This document shows, piece by piece, positions 7,320-15,181 of a DNA stretch of 20,391 bases (the stretch's first letter is position 1; each line of letters starts with the position of its first letter). Position numbers and translations under genes: made by a program. The stretch comes from Gammaproteobacteria bacterium (GTDB taxonomy: Bacteria > Pseudomonadota > Gammaproteobacteria > UBA6429), in contig QIKU01000172.1 in NCBI GenBank assembly GCA_003232015.1, forward strand, positions 1 through 20,391, read 5' to 3'. The notes beneath the pieces were generated by a model. That model ran no database searches. It was not told the origin of the DNA and saw nothing but the letters and a program-made list of their open reading frames with translations.

Positions 7320-8465
7320 ATGCCTGACTATTATATTGGATTAATGTCAGGCACCAGCATGGATGCCATTGATGGAGCACTGATAGATTGTAGCAACAAT
7401 AATATCAAGCTCGTTGCACACTATTCCCAAACCTTCAGCAGTGAAACACGCAACCAGATTAGCGCATTATGTCAGGGCTGCGATAACGAACTGCACAAAA
7501 TGCAGCAACTTGATATCGAGCTGGGTAAACAGTTTGCCAACTGCGCAAATCAGTTACTAAAAAATACAAAAAACATAAATGCCAGCGATATAAATGCCAG
7601 CGACATAATTGCCATTGGTAGCCATGGCCAGACCTTACGGCATTACCCTGAAACCGCCATTCGTAACAGTTTACAAATCGCCGACCCGAATACCATCGCC
7701 CAGCTCACCGGCATTACCACAGTAGCCGATTTTCGCCGCCGGGATATGGCCGCAGGCGGACAGGGTGCGCCACTGGTTCCTGCTTTCCATGAGCAGATTT
7801 TTCGGGATAGCAGGCGCAACCGTGTTATTTTAAACCTCGGTGGCATTGCCAACATTACCATTTTACCCACCGACAAAAACAAGCCGGTTACCGGCTTTGA
7901 TACCGGCCCGGCCAGCACCTTAATGGACTACTGGATTAGTCGCCAACAAAATAAAAGTTATGATAATAAAGGCGCTTGGGCCGCCAGTGGCAAAATAAAC
8001 AGTGATTTTCTGCAGCAATTATTAAGTGATGATTTTTTTAAATTGCCACCGCCTAAGAGCACCGGCACCGATTATTTTAGCCCCAGCTGGTTTAGCGAGC
8101 ACTTAAAAGCCTTTCCCTTTTTATCATCCGAAGATGTTCAGGCCACACTGTGTGAATGCACCGTGATATCCATCACCAGAGCAATAAACGCATATGCGAA
8201 GGGTTGTGATGAGGTTTTTGCCTGTGGCGGTGGCGCACAAAATAATTTTTTAATGAGCCGCTTACAGGCTCAATTAGAAAGTATCAAGGTAACAACCACG
8301 GACGCTGAGGGTGTTGCAAGCGAATGGATCGAAGCGATGGCCTTTGCCTGGCTGGCAAAACAAACCTTAAACAAACAAGCGGGCAATATCAGCAGCGTAA
8401 CCGGTGCAACACAGGCCGTGATATTAGGTGGCATTTACCCCACCCTGAAGCCTAGCGCTTATTGA
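7320..8465 (+). CDS. anmK: Anhydro-N-acetylmuramic acid kinase
   Basis: A cytoplasmic ATP-dependent enzyme of peptidoglycan recycling that opens 1,6-anhydro-MurNAc and phosphorylates it to MurNAc-6-phosphate. The 381-aa protein shows the family motifs in order: GLMSGTSMDAIDGAL (7-21), GSHGQTLRH (100-108), ADFRRRDMAAGGQGAPL (136-152), NLGGIANIT (172-180), GFDTGP (192-197, with D194 the likely catalytic aspartate as I recall for the family) and ACGGGAQN near the C-terminus. It is slightly longer than usual (about 360-370 aa), partly because INASD is repeated twice at 87-95. It follows the M23 peptidase by 30 bp, and cleavage plus recycling of wall fragments makes functional sense. The ribosome site is weak. 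Its last 14 bases overlap the convergent gltA. Confidence 0.96.
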   Translation: MPDYYIGLMSGTSMDAIDGALIDCSNNNIKLVAHYSQTFSSETRNQISALCQGCDNELHKMQQLDIELGKQFANCANQLLKNTKNINASDINASDIIAIGSHGQTLRHYPETAIRNSLQIADPNTIAQLTGITTVADFRRRDMAAGGQGAPLVPAFHEQIFRDSRRNRVILNLGGIANITILPTDKNKPVTGFDTGPASTLMDYWISRQQNKSYDNKGAWAASGKINSDFLQQLLSDDFFKLPPPKSTGTDYFSPSWFSEHLKAFPFLSSEDVQATLCECTVISITRAINAYAKGCDEVFACGGGAQNNFLMSRLQAQLESIKVTTTDAEGVASEWIEAMAFAWLAKQTLNKQAGNISSVTGATQAVILGGIYPTLKPSAY

Positions 8466-9609
8466 TATCCACGTAATGTCGGTTAGGCTCACCGGTATAA
8501 ACTTGCGTGGGCCTGAAGATACGATTATCGCCTAACTGCTCACGCCAATGTGCTAACCAACCGGCTGAACGCGCAATGGCAAAAATCGTGGTGAACTGAT
8601 CAGCAGGAATGCCCATTTCGGTGTAAAGAATGCCCGAATAAAAGTCAACATTCGCATACACGCCTTTTTTCGCCAGGCGATCTTCACAAACTTGCTCAAC
8701 CACTTTTGCAATTTCAAAGGCCGGGCTAATGTCGCCTCCTCTGGATACCATCAAGTCATCGACCAGCCCCTGTAAAATAGTGGCACGGGGATCTTTGGTT
8801 TTATATTCACGGTGCCCCATTCCCCAGATAACGTCTTTATTTTTTAATTTGTTATCAATATATTCTTCAGCCTTGTCCGCCGAACCAATTTCAGCCAGCA
8901 TTTCAACCACCCGCTGGTTGGCACCACCGTGTAATGGACCAGAAAGCGCACCAATGGCCGCCGCAATCACACTGTAAGGATTAGCCAGTGTGGAAGCATT
9001 TACTAACACCGCAAAGGTTGAAGCATTAATGGTATGTTCGGCATGTAAAATAAGGCAAACATCCATTATTTTTGCCAACATAGGATCCGGCTCGTTACCG
9101 GTTAACATATACAGGAAATTTTCAGCAAAAGATAAATCGGTGCGCGGTTTCACCGGATCATAGCCATTACGAATATGTTCCCACATGGCCACTATCGTTG
9201 GTAAACGGGAAATAATTTTAACCGTTGTATTATGGATATAATTTAAATCGTCACATTGCGAGTCACCGGTTAAACACTCTGACCCGGGGTAAAACATACT
9301 TAAACTCGCAACAACGGTTTGCAGCATTTCCATCGGATGTCCGGTGGCGGGTAAATTTTTCATCAGACCGCGAGTGTGAAATTTAATATCCCGATCATCA
9401 ATAAGCTGCTGTTTAAATTCTTCAAGTTCGAGATGTGTTGGCAAACGACCATCAAGTAATAATAATGTTGTTTCTTCAAAACTACTGTATTTGGCCAGTT
9501 CTTCAATCGGATAACCACGGTAAGCAAGGATCCCCTTCTCACCGTCAATGCTGGAAATGTTTGATTTTGTTGCAGGTACACCCGCTAAACCCGGTAGATA
9601 TTCACTCAT
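8452..9609 (-). CDS. gltA: Citrate synthase, short (dimeric/cyanobacterial-like) form
   Basis: It condenses oxaloacetate and acetyl-CoA to citrate, the entry step of the TCA cycle. The protein is 385 aa from the ATG at 9609, which has GGAG (9616-9619) six bases before it. The in-frame ATG at 9621 would add four residues but lies inside that signal. The catalytic set is H227 (GPLHGGAN), H266 (MGHREY) and D322 (NVDFYSG), with HAEHTINASTF upstream. The length and motifs match the short citrate synthases of cyanobacteria, Gram-positives and some gammaproteobacteria rather than the roughly 427-aa NADH-sensitive E. coli/Pseudomonas form, whose N-terminal extension is missing. 2-Methylcitrate synthase is the main alternative, but no prp genes are nearby. 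The gene overlaps anmK tail to tail and is divergent from the exported-protein gene at 9805. Confidence 0.93.
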   Translation of the reverse strand: MSEYLPGLAGVPATKSNISSIDGEKGILAYRGYPIEELAKYSSFEETTLLLLDGRLPTHLELEEFKQQLIDDRDIKFHTRGLMKNLPATGHPMEMLQTVVASLSMFYPGSECLTGDSQCDDLNYIHNTTVKIISRLPTIVAMWEHIRNGYDPVKPRTDLSFAENFLYMLTGNEPDPMLAKIMDVCLILHAEHTINASTFAVLVNASTLANPYSVIAAAIGALSGPLHGGANQRVVEMLAEIGSADKAEEYIDNKLKNKDVIWGMGHREYKTKDPRATILQGLVDDLMVSRGGDISPAFEIAKVVEQVCEDRLAKKGVYANVDFYSGILYTEMGIPADQFTTIFAIARSAGWLAHWREQLGDNRIFRPTQVYTGEPNRHYVDINKR

Positions 9610-9751
9610 TGCGAACTCCATGTAGTCAATTCAATTTAATAGAATAACAGAAAATAACACGGGGGTTATCGGCAAATGTGAAAATTTTATTAAGTTTAGG
9701 ACAATAGCTAGCAGAGCTGGAAGCTCAAAAAAACGCACGACCACACTTTTG

Positions 9752-9799
9752 GGAGTTAACTCCGAAGCAATCTAACTAAAAAATTGATACCATATCAAT
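9752..9799. promoter_or_regulatory. Two dyads in the gltA / exported-protein control region
   Basis: The perfect 12-bp palindrome GGAGTTAACTCC occupies 9752-9763. The inverted repeat ATTGATA-CCA-TATCAAT lies at 9783-9799, ending five bases before the ATG at 9805. Either could be an operator, and the second would block the start of the downstream gene directly. The second does not fit the usual Zur consensus (arms GTTATA/TATAAC with a 1-2 bp centre), so I do not name a regulator. The rest of the 195-bp gap shows no convincing -35/-10 pair. Confidence 0.4.
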
Positions 9800-9804
9800 A
9801 GCAC

Positions 9805-10095
9805 ATGAAAACTAACCGCAAACACATTCAAATATACCTGACACTCATCAGTATCCTGCTATTTGCGGGGCAGTTCAGTGCGCTCACCCACTCCGTAGAA
9901 CATCCATTTCACGCTGCCGATAAATCATGTGAGATATTTGCGCAACTGGAAAAGTCAGGCAATGGGTTAATTTTTGCCAAAGTACCGTTAACAGCCCAAA
10001 CAGAAAGCACCTCAGCCGACACAGAAAATATCACCCGCCCATTATCCTCTCTGCGAGCAATATATTTTGCTCGTGCACCTCCTTGTTTTTCGTAA
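9805..10095 (+). CDS. Small exported His-containing protein, possible metal-binding accessory
   Basis: The 96-aa protein has a clear signal peptide: basic MKTNRKH, a hydrophobic core at about 9-24, and a likely cut after SALT or nearby. The mature start contains H29, H33, H36 and C42 (HSVEHPFHAADKSC), followed by a low-complexity middle and a RAPPCFS tail. This pattern (HxxxH...C near the N-terminus, RxPP near the C-terminus) recalls small exported proteins often encoded beside zinc- or copper-related outer-membrane genes. That family assignment is from memory and tentative. There is no ribosome site, since the bases before the ATG form an inverted repeat. Translation may be leaderless or tightly controlled. 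The gene is followed 76 bp later by an outer-membrane barrel gene on the same strand. Confidence 0.65.
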   Translation: MKTNRKHIQIYLTLISILLFAGQFSALTHSVEHPFHAADKSCEIFAQLEKSGNGLIFAKVPLTAQTESTSADTENITRPLSSLRAIYFARAPPCFS

Positions 10096-10171
10096 AACCT
10101 TAAAAATTATTTTGTAATACGATGCAACTATCAAGTTGTGTCTAATTTTTTTCGTTATCGGAGAATTTATA

Positions 10172-11257
10172 ATGCGTAAGACAATACTTACCGTGGCCAT
10201 CGCCACCACAATAACAAACTCACTATCAGCTAACACTGATCATCATTTAGCGGCATCAAAAAGCAACCGCTTTGAAAATATAAAACTGGGTGCCAACCTT
10301 GATCTCTTTGCTGCATCAAGAGACTTTGGTGCAGAAAGCGGCAAAGCCGAGCTAAAAATTCGTGAAGTAGAGTTATCACTTGAATCTCAAATAAACCCCT
10401 GGCTCTACGGGATGATATTTTTAACAAAACCAGCCGATGAATCTCTTGATGTTGAAGAGGCTGCGGTTATCGCCGAACTTGGCAATGGCTTTCGATTAAA
10501 AGCAGGTAAATATCGCAATGAGTTTGGCTTGCTTAATACCATTCATGAACCGGAAAGACCACAAATTTCACTGCCCCTGCCCATAGCCGAGTTTTTAGGT
10601 GAAGAGCAGCTACGTGAAGCTGGTGTCACTATCGGCAAAGTTGTCAACTTTGGAAATGGCCATCGTGCTGGCGCAAGTTTTGCGCTGCTCAATAGCGACA
10701 ACGAAGTCGCCTTAAATAAAGCCCAGTCAAAAGACAAAGCCTACTCCGGGAAGTTATATTATGGCTATAAGTCATCTTCAACAGCCTATCAACTCGGGTT
10801 CAGTATGCTCACGGGAAAAAATGATGCTGCGGGCGGTTTAAGCACAAATCTACAAGTGTTTGATTTTAGCTATTTTCTGCAACCAGACTATGCATCAAAG
10901 TATGATTACTCCGCTCGGTTGATGTTGCTTGGTGAAGTGTTTTATAACCAGCGGGAAATAACATCAGGGAATACAAACAAAGCACAGGGTTATTGGGCTG
11001 TCGCAGACTACCAGTTTATGCCCGCACATCATGTTGGTTTAGGCCTGGAATCTACCGAAGGCAGGCTGGATCAATCCATTAAATCTAAAGCCTATTCTAT
11101 ACATTACAGTTGGTATTACAGTTCGCATGGCCGGCTGCAACTCGAGGCGCGTCGTCTGCGTGTCGATAATGGCGATAACGGTCTTGAGATCCTGCTGCAA
11201 TGGAATATCGTGTTGGCGCCACACAGCGAAAAACCGTTTTTGAGCATAATGAAATAG
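10172..11257 (+). CDS. Outer-membrane porin-like beta-barrel protein
   Basis: The 361-aa protein starts at ATG 10172, chosen over an upstream in-frame TTG because GGAGA (10160-10164) lies seven bases before it. A signal peptide occupies about 1-19 (cut near SLSA/N). The rest is a run of alternating hydrophobic/polar strands such as RLKAGKYRNEFGLLN and AGASFALLN, rich in Gly, Tyr and charged turns, without a plug or TonB box. The region with VEEAAVIAEL, then KAGKYRNEFGLLN...HEPERPQISLPLP, resembles a family of OM proteins found near zinc-uptake genes (recalled, not tested). The protein does not end in the usual aromatic residue but in FLSIMK. Its likely role is passive uptake of a small solute or metal complex, working with the small exported protein upstream. 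Confidence 0.7.
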   Translation: MRKTILTVAIATTITNSLSANTDHHLAASKSNRFENIKLGANLDLFAASRDFGAESGKAELKIREVELSLESQINPWLYGMIFLTKPADESLDVEEAAVIAELGNGFRLKAGKYRNEFGLLNTIHEPERPQISLPLPIAEFLGEEQLREAGVTIGKVVNFGNGHRAGASFALLNSDNEVALNKAQSKDKAYSGKLYYGYKSSSTAYQLGFSMLTGKNDAAGGLSTNLQVFDFSYFLQPDYASKYDYSARLMLLGEVFYNQREITSGNTNKAQGYWAVADYQFMPAHHVGLGLESTEGRLDQSIKSKAYSIHYSWYYSSHGRLQLEARRLRVDNGDNGLEILLQWNIVLAPHSEKPFLSIMK

Positions 11258-11306
11258 CTATCTGTGGCATATCTAAGAGTCACTAAACCGTAGTTAAGTG
11301 AAACTT

Positions 11307-11322
11307 CACACATGGATGTGTG
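11307..11322 (+). terminator. Hairpin between porin and erpA, weak terminator at best
   Basis: The inverted repeat CACACAT-GG-ATGTGTG lies 50 bp past the porin stop and about 54 bp from the end of convergent erpA. It is followed by CTTTACAA rather than a T-tract. It may mark the 3' end of the porin transcript, but no strong terminator exists for either gene in this 118-bp gap. Confidence 0.3.
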
Positions 11323-11375
11323 CTTTACAATGCCCCGAAAAAGGCAGCATTATCAGGCTTTACTCACACAGGGTA

Positions 11376-11717
11376 TTAAATCGAAAAGGATGAACCACAG
11401 CCACAGGTTGTGGTCGCATTGGGATTATTCACCACAAACATTGAACCTTCCAGACTTTCTTTATAGTCAACTTCCGCACCCAGCAGGTATTGCAGGCTCA
11501 TGGGATCAATCACCATTTTCACGCCGCTGTTTTCAACCTGTGTATCACCTTCCTGCACGTTTTCATCAAAGTTAAAACCGTACTGGAAACCAGAACAACC
11601 GCCACCCGTTACGTAAACACGCAGGTTCAGACTCTGGTTACCTTCATCTTCAATAAGTTGCTTTACTTTTTTTGCCGCATTATCGGTAAAAGTAATTGAC
11701 GGATTAGCTTCAGCCAT
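11376..11717 (-). CDS. erpA: Iron-sulfur cluster insertion protein ErpA
   Basis: An A-type carrier that receives Fe-S clusters and delivers them to apo-proteins, including in E. coli the isoprenoid enzymes IspG/IspH. The protein is 113 aa from ATG 11717 (E. coli ErpA is 114), preceded by GGGAG eight bases upstream. An upstream in-frame start would add nine residues without a ribosome site. The three cluster-ligating cysteines are present: C41 in [11 protein letters not shown] and C105/C107 in the CGCGSSFSI tail. The YKESLEG stretch and the GxxF motif fit ErpA better than IscA or SufA. It stands alone with its own promoter, convergent with the porin and downstream of the bactofilin operon. Confidence 0.96.
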   Translation of the reverse strand: MAEANPSITFTDNAAKKVKQLIEDEGNQSLNLRVYVTGGGCSGFQYGFNFDENVQEGDTQVENSGVKMVIDPMSLQYLLGAEVDYKESLEGSMFVVNNPNATTTCGCGSSFSI

Positions 11718-11755
11718 GGTGTTCGCTCCCAAATAGAATATCAATAAACACTTAT

Positions 11756-11812
11756 ATTATGAGGGTTGCCCCCGCCAGATTCAAGCAATACCGTATTAAT
11801 TTACTAAGGTAT
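11756..11812 (-). promoter_or_regulatory. erpA promoter with an inverted repeat just upstream
   Basis: On the minus strand: TTGAAT (11779-11784), 17-bp spacer, CATAAT (11756-11761). Directly upstream of the -35 is the inverted repeat ATACC-N15-GGTAT (11788-11812). An activator or repressor could bind there. IscR type 2 sites have CC and GG arms separated by 13 bases and here the gap is 15, so the match to IscR is imperfect. Confidence 0.55.
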
Positions 11813-11832
11813 CTTCTATCTGCACCCTCCGG

Positions 11833-11860
11833 AAAAAGCCAGGAGTCCAGATAAGGCTTT
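11833..11860 (-). terminator. Probable terminator of the argC - bactofilin operon
   Basis: On the minus strand AAAGCC and GGCTTT form a 6-bp stem around a 14-nt loop, and the downstream arm merges into TTTTT. It lies 18 bp past the bactofilin stop. The loop is long, so efficiency may be modest. Confidence 0.45.
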
Positions 11861-11877
11861 GATATTGCAGACTAATT

Positions 11878-12312
11878 CTACTTATTTAATTTTTTATCAT
11901 CCGTTGAGCTGCCCGCGCTCTCTGCACTCGGTTTTAAATGCACCACCGAATCTGCCCTGTGCACCAGGTTGCCATTCACTTCGGCGCCCATGGCCATCTC
12001 TATCAGGCTGTAATAAACATTGCCGTGTACCCGCGCTTCTGAAGCCAGTTCGATATGCGTTAAGGCATGCACGTCGCCAATCACCGTTCCGTTAACAACA
12101 ACATTGGGGACTTTAACTTCACCTTCGATGGTGCCACGTTCGCTCAGCGTAATAACAGATTCGGTACCTTCTTCCGCGATAACATTACCTTTAATCACGC
12201 CATCGACATGCAAGCCACCTTTGAAAATGACGTCACCATGAATTTCTGAATTCTGGCCAATTAATGAATCAATCTGTGCCGTTTGCTTCGGTTTTCTCTT
12301 GTTTCCCCACAT
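11878..12312 (-). CDS. Bactofilin
   Basis: A polymer-forming cytoskeletal protein of 144 aa that assembles beta-helical filaments, usually at the inner membrane, to localise wall or envelope factors. The central region (about 17-120) is a right-handed beta-helix made of repeated hydrophobic/glycine rungs. Examples are SEIHGDVIFKGGLHVDGVIKG, then ESVITLSERGTIEGEVKVP, then VVVNGTVIGDVHA, typical of the DUF583/bactofilin fold. Short polar tails flank it on both sides. The start is the ATG at 12312, two bases after the stop of the DUF6776-type gene. GGAGAG ten bases upstream lies inside that gene, so translation is probably coupled. The wall enzymes in the window (M23, slt) would be natural clients, but this is inference. 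Confidence 0.93.
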   Translation of the reverse strand: MWGNKRKPKQTAQIDSLIGQNSEIHGDVIFKGGLHVDGVIKGNVIAEEGTESVITLSERGTIEGEVKVPNVVVNGTVIGDVHALTHIELASEARVHGNVYYSLIEMAMGAEVNGNLVHRADSVVHLKPSAESAGSSTDDKKLNK

Positions 12313-12314
12313 AC

Positions 12315-13028
12315 TCACTGCTCTCCGTTTTTGGGCCAATCAAATGTCTTTTCTATCATATCCTGCTGCCGTCCGCGCGGGAAAATGCGCAAAATAATAC
12401 GCGCAGCAACAAAATCCTCTGGGATTTCTACATTACCCTCGATATTCTGAAAATACTTGAATTTATAACTTAATTCGTTGATGCGTTTCGCAGTTACATC
12501 ACGTAACTTTAACACCTTCGCCTGCCCGCCTTGCAGACCTTCAATAACCAACTGAACTTTGCCACGTGCAACACGATCATTTTTTAATACCTGAGACAAT
12601 ACTACTTTATAGCGGTAACTACGTGAATTACCACTTTTCTCAAAAGTAAACTTTTGCAAACGTAAACCACGAGAAGCATCCCGTGGCGATACAATGCCGC
12701 GATAAAAAGCCAGCTCTTCTTTTAACTCCAGAATTTCAGACTGTAATGCTTTTAAGGTGGTATATAGTTCATTATAGGCTTTCTTTTCGATTTGTGCGGC
12801 ACGCTCTAAAATTGCCGTTCCTTCACGCAAAGTTTCAATTTCAGCACTAAGCGCATCACGAATTGTAGCAAAACTTTCTTCACTGCGACGTGCATCGGCA
12901 CTATCAAATCGTGCGCTATAACGCCCGTAGTCAAATGCCGACCAGCCAGCAATGAGTAACGCGATAACACCCAATACCCAAATTAAACGCGTAACCCAGG
13001 GGCGATGTGCTTTTACAACTAAATTCAT
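12315..13028 (-). CDS. DUF6776-type membrane-anchored coiled-coil protein
   Basis: The 237-aa protein has one N-terminal transmembrane segment (about 13-32), a periplasmic coiled coil at about 45-113 (Leu/Ile/Glu-rich heptads ending in LKEELAFYRGIVSP) and a C-terminal beta-rich domain. The FYRGI(V/L)SP motif and the position between argC and the bactofilin gene match the family labelled DUF6776 in pseudomonads (recalled). Function is unknown. The gene overlap and two-base spacing suggest it works with the bactofilin, perhaps as its membrane partner. The gene begins 15 bp after argC with a poor ribosome site (AAAGG about 12 bases before the ATG), so expression probably depends on argC translation. 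Confidence 0.85.
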   Translation of the reverse strand: MNLVVKAHRPWVTRLIWVLGVIALLIAGWSAFDYGRYSARFDSADARRSEESFATIRDALSAEIETLREGTAILERAAQIEKKAYNELYTTLKALQSEILELKEELAFYRGIVSPRDASRGLRLQKFTFEKSGNSRSYRYKVVLSQVLKNDRVARGKVQLVIEGLQGGQAKVLKLRDVTAKRINELSYKFKYFQNIEGNVEIPEDFVAARIILRIFPRGRQQDMIEKTFDWPKNGEQ

Positions 13029-13043
13029 ATTTTAACTAAACCT

Positions 13044-14087
13044 TTAAGGCATTAACGCAACGGCATTTAAACCCAGCGTTTCATCTAAGCCACACATTAA
13101 ATTCATATTATGGATGGCCTGCCCTGCCGCCCCTTTTACTAAATTATCAATAACCGATAAAACCACTACTGTATTGGCACCCTGTGGTTGGTGCACCGCT
13201 ATTCGGCAAGTGTTTACACCTTTTACTGAGCGTGTTTCAGGATGCGCGCCTGCTGGTAGCACGTCAACAAAGGGCTCGTTTTTATAACGTTCAGTAAACA
13301 GCGATTGTAAATCACTATTGGAAGTCAGTTCTGCATAACAGGTCGCATGTATACCGCGAATCATCGGTGTTAAATGCGGCACAAAGGTTAAACCGACCTC
13401 GGCACCGTGCGCATTTTGCAGGCCTTGTTTTATTTCAGGCAAATGACGATGCCCGGCCACCGCATAGGCTTTCATGCTTTCACTGCTTTCCGCCAACAGC
13501 GCAGCCACATTAGCACCACGACCAGCACCACTCACACCCGACTTGGCATCGGCGATTAAGCGCGACACATCCACAATACCTGCTTCAATCAAGGGTAAAA
13601 AGGCCAACTGCACTGCCGTTGGGTAGCAACCGGGGTTGGCCACCAGTTGTGCCGTTTTAATCTGTGCCCGGTTCACTTCCGGCAAACCATAAACGGCCTG
13701 TTCGAGTAATTGCGGGCAGGCGTGTTTGCCTGTTTTAGAGGCATCCTTGTACCAGTCCGTCCAGAGAGCTTCGTCCTTTAGACGAAAATCAGCGGCCAAG
13801 TCAATTAACTTGACCCCCGCATCCAGTAAGCCAACCGCATGCTGCATCGCAATGCCATTGGGCGTAGCAAAAAAGACCAGATCACATTCTCTTAAAGGCG
13901 CGTCGGCCGGATCGGAAAATGCAATATCAATATGGCCACGTAAATTAGGAAATAAATCGGCAACCAACAGCCCTTTTTCTGAACGCGAAGTGATGCAAAC
14001 CAGCTCCGCTTGCGGGTGCTGCGCAATTAAACGCAATAATTCCACGCCGGTATACCCTGTGCCACCGACCACACCAATTTTTAACAT
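13044..14087 (-). CDS. argC: N-acetyl-gamma-glutamyl-phosphate reductase
   Basis: The third enzyme of arginine synthesis, reducing N-acetylglutamyl-phosphate with NADPH to the semialdehyde in the cytoplasm. The 347-aa protein has the usual length. The NADP-binding loop is GGTGYTG (8-14), the catalytic cysteine C154 lies in NPGCYPT, and the substrate region holds GVSGAGRGA at about 184-192 and the GHRHLPEI stretch. This is the type 1 ArgC of about 340-350 aa. The ATG at 14087 has AAGGTG five bases before it. It is the first gene of an operon with the DUF6776-type protein and bactofilin. No ARG box could be recognised upstream. Confidence 0.97.
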   Translation of the reverse strand: MLKIGVVGGTGYTGVELLRLIAQHPQAELVCITSRSEKGLLVADLFPNLRGHIDIAFSDPADAPLRECDLVFFATPNGIAMQHAVGLLDAGVKLIDLAADFRLKDEALWTDWYKDASKTGKHACPQLLEQAVYGLPEVNRAQIKTAQLVANPGCYPTAVQLAFLPLIEAGIVDVSRLIADAKSGVSGAGRGANVAALLAESSESMKAYAVAGHRHLPEIKQGLQNAHGAEVGLTFVPHLTPMIRGIHATCYAELTSNSDLQSLFTERYKNEPFVDVLPAGAHPETRSVKGVNTCRIAVHQPQGANTVVVLSVIDNLVKGAAGQAIHNMNLMCGLDETLGLNAVALMP

Positions 14088-14122
14088 CCAAACACCTTGA
14101 AATTAATGATATTTTCTAACGA

Positions 14123-14150
14123 ATTATAATATCTTTATTTTAAACAACAA
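14123..14150 (-). promoter_or_regulatory. Candidate argC operon promoter
   Basis: On the minus strand a perfect TATAAT (14123-14128) has a weak TTGTTG (14145-14150) 16 bp upstream. A start near 14116 would give a leader of about 29 nt. The surrounding 14088-14211 gap is very AT-rich and shows no other feature. Confidence 0.4.
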
Positions 14151-14211
14151 GATACGAATAAATGCAGTATCGCATAATATTATTTAGACACGGCTTCACA
14201 CAACACTTAAG

Positions 14212-14760
14212 TTAATAAGCGATCCATAAAACTTGTGTTGTTCGCTCTCTGTAAGCAAATTCATTGGTTGTCAGTATACCCTGTTCTAATGGCCATTTTA
14301 TGAGTGGTATGGCCTGAGTAGAGCCTTTAACTTTACTAGGTTCTCCGTATTTTGCCTTTAGTTTATGTAATATATTTTCATGTCCCGATGAGCTGAAGTC
14401 CATCTTTATATTACTTAGTTTGTTGTCATTGAAAAAAAATACTAGATACCAGGCATCTGAATCATTTATACGCCTAACATTTGTGTAACATGAACGATTA
14501 CCAAGTACGGAAGAGTCATAACTGCAATGAAGCTTTAGCTTTGGATACATAGCAATAATATCGGACTCAGACAAACCAGGTGATAATTCATTAATATCAA
14601 TATCAACAGTTTCCCAAACTTTTATTACGGCAATAAGCCTGTTTAGAATTGTGTAATCAAACCCGTGTTTCAAAATAAAGACCGCTATTAATATTAAAAA
14701 AATGAGCAGTATAACTTTTTTAAATTTCGTAGCCTTTGCTCTTGATGATGATTTTGCCAT
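14212..14760 (-). CDS. Hypothetical membrane-anchored protein
   Basis: The 182-aa protein has no family I can name. It starts basic (MAKSSSRAKATKFKK) with one transmembrane helix at about 15-30, so it is likely anchored with the rest outside. The exterior part contains GLSESDIIAMYP, C79 and C91 (a possible disulfide), YLVFFFNDNKLSNIKMDF, then a helix LHKLKAKYGEPSKVKG. The order G-L-S-x-x-D-I, a beta hairpin with F-x-x-x-K-L and a K-x-x-Y-G-x-P segment recalls BamE/SmpA-like folds, but it has no lipobox. The ribosome site is GAGGT eight bases before the ATG. It lies 85 bp downstream of the ABM-domain gene and may share its transcript. Composition is AT-richer than its neighbours. Confidence 0.7.
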   Translation of the reverse strand: MAKSSSRAKATKFKKVILLIFLILIAVFILKHGFDYTILNRLIAVIKVWETVDIDINELSPGLSESDIIAMYPKLKLHCSYDSSVLGNRSCYTNVRRINDSDAWYLVFFFNDNKLSNIKMDFSSSGHENILHKLKAKYGEPSKVKGSTQAIPLIKWPLEQGILTTNEFAYRERTTQVLWIAY

Positions 14761-14845
14761 TCCTTGTTACCTCACTATACTTAAGATACACCCACAGAAG
14801 CAGGTCTTGCCTTTTGCCTTTATAATTCGGATTTAGATTAACGAC

Positions 14846-15181
14846 CTAAGCCTTGCTATCGGATGGCGCTTGATCACGCTCTTTCATTCCGTAGTCTCTA
14901 CAAATATTTGCAACTCTCAATCGATAATTATTAAACACTCCATTTCGCCCTTTTTCTTGTGCCGTACGATGAGACTCCAGGTTTCTCCAGGTTGCAATCG
15001 CTTCTTCATCACGCCAAAAAGAAAGAGATAGTATTTTCCCCTCCTCAACTAAGCTCGAAAATCGCTCTATAGAAATAAAGCCGTCTATTTTTTCTAATTG
15101 GGGTTTTAAGCTGGTGGCGATTTCTAAATATTCTTCTATTTTATCTTCAACCGGAAAAACCTCAAAAATAACAGCTATCAT
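14846..15181 (-). CDS. Antibiotic biosynthesis monooxygenase (ABM) domain protein
   Basis: A 111-aa small ferredoxin-like fold protein. The N-terminal strand IAVIFEVFPVEDK, then a helix with SLKPQLEKIDGFISIERF, the strand KILSLSFWRDEEAIATW and a helix with HRTAQEKGR form the complete ABM pattern. Known members oxidise quinol- or haem-type substrates as dimers, but most, like this one, have no assigned substrate. The strong ribosome site AGGAGG lies five bases before the ATG at 15181. That ATG overlaps, as ATGA, the stop codon of a reading frame from a damaged ORF immediately upstream, which implies past or present translational coupling. The C-terminal tail (about 96-111, rich in charged residues) is beyond the domain. 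Confidence 0.88.
   Translation of the reverse strand: MIAVIFEVFPVEDKIEEYLEIATSLKPQLEKIDGFISIERFSSLVEEGKILSLSFWRDEEAIATWRNLESHRTAQEKGRNGVFNNYRLRVANICRDYGMKERDQAPSDSKA

Noticed and set aside
7643..7918. 91-aa antisense ORF in anmK
   Set aside because: It mirrors a conserved kinase frame and has no start signals.
9783..9799. Zur box before the exported-protein gene
   Set aside because: Arms and spacing do not match the GTTATA/TATAAC Zur consensus; kept only as an unnamed dyad.
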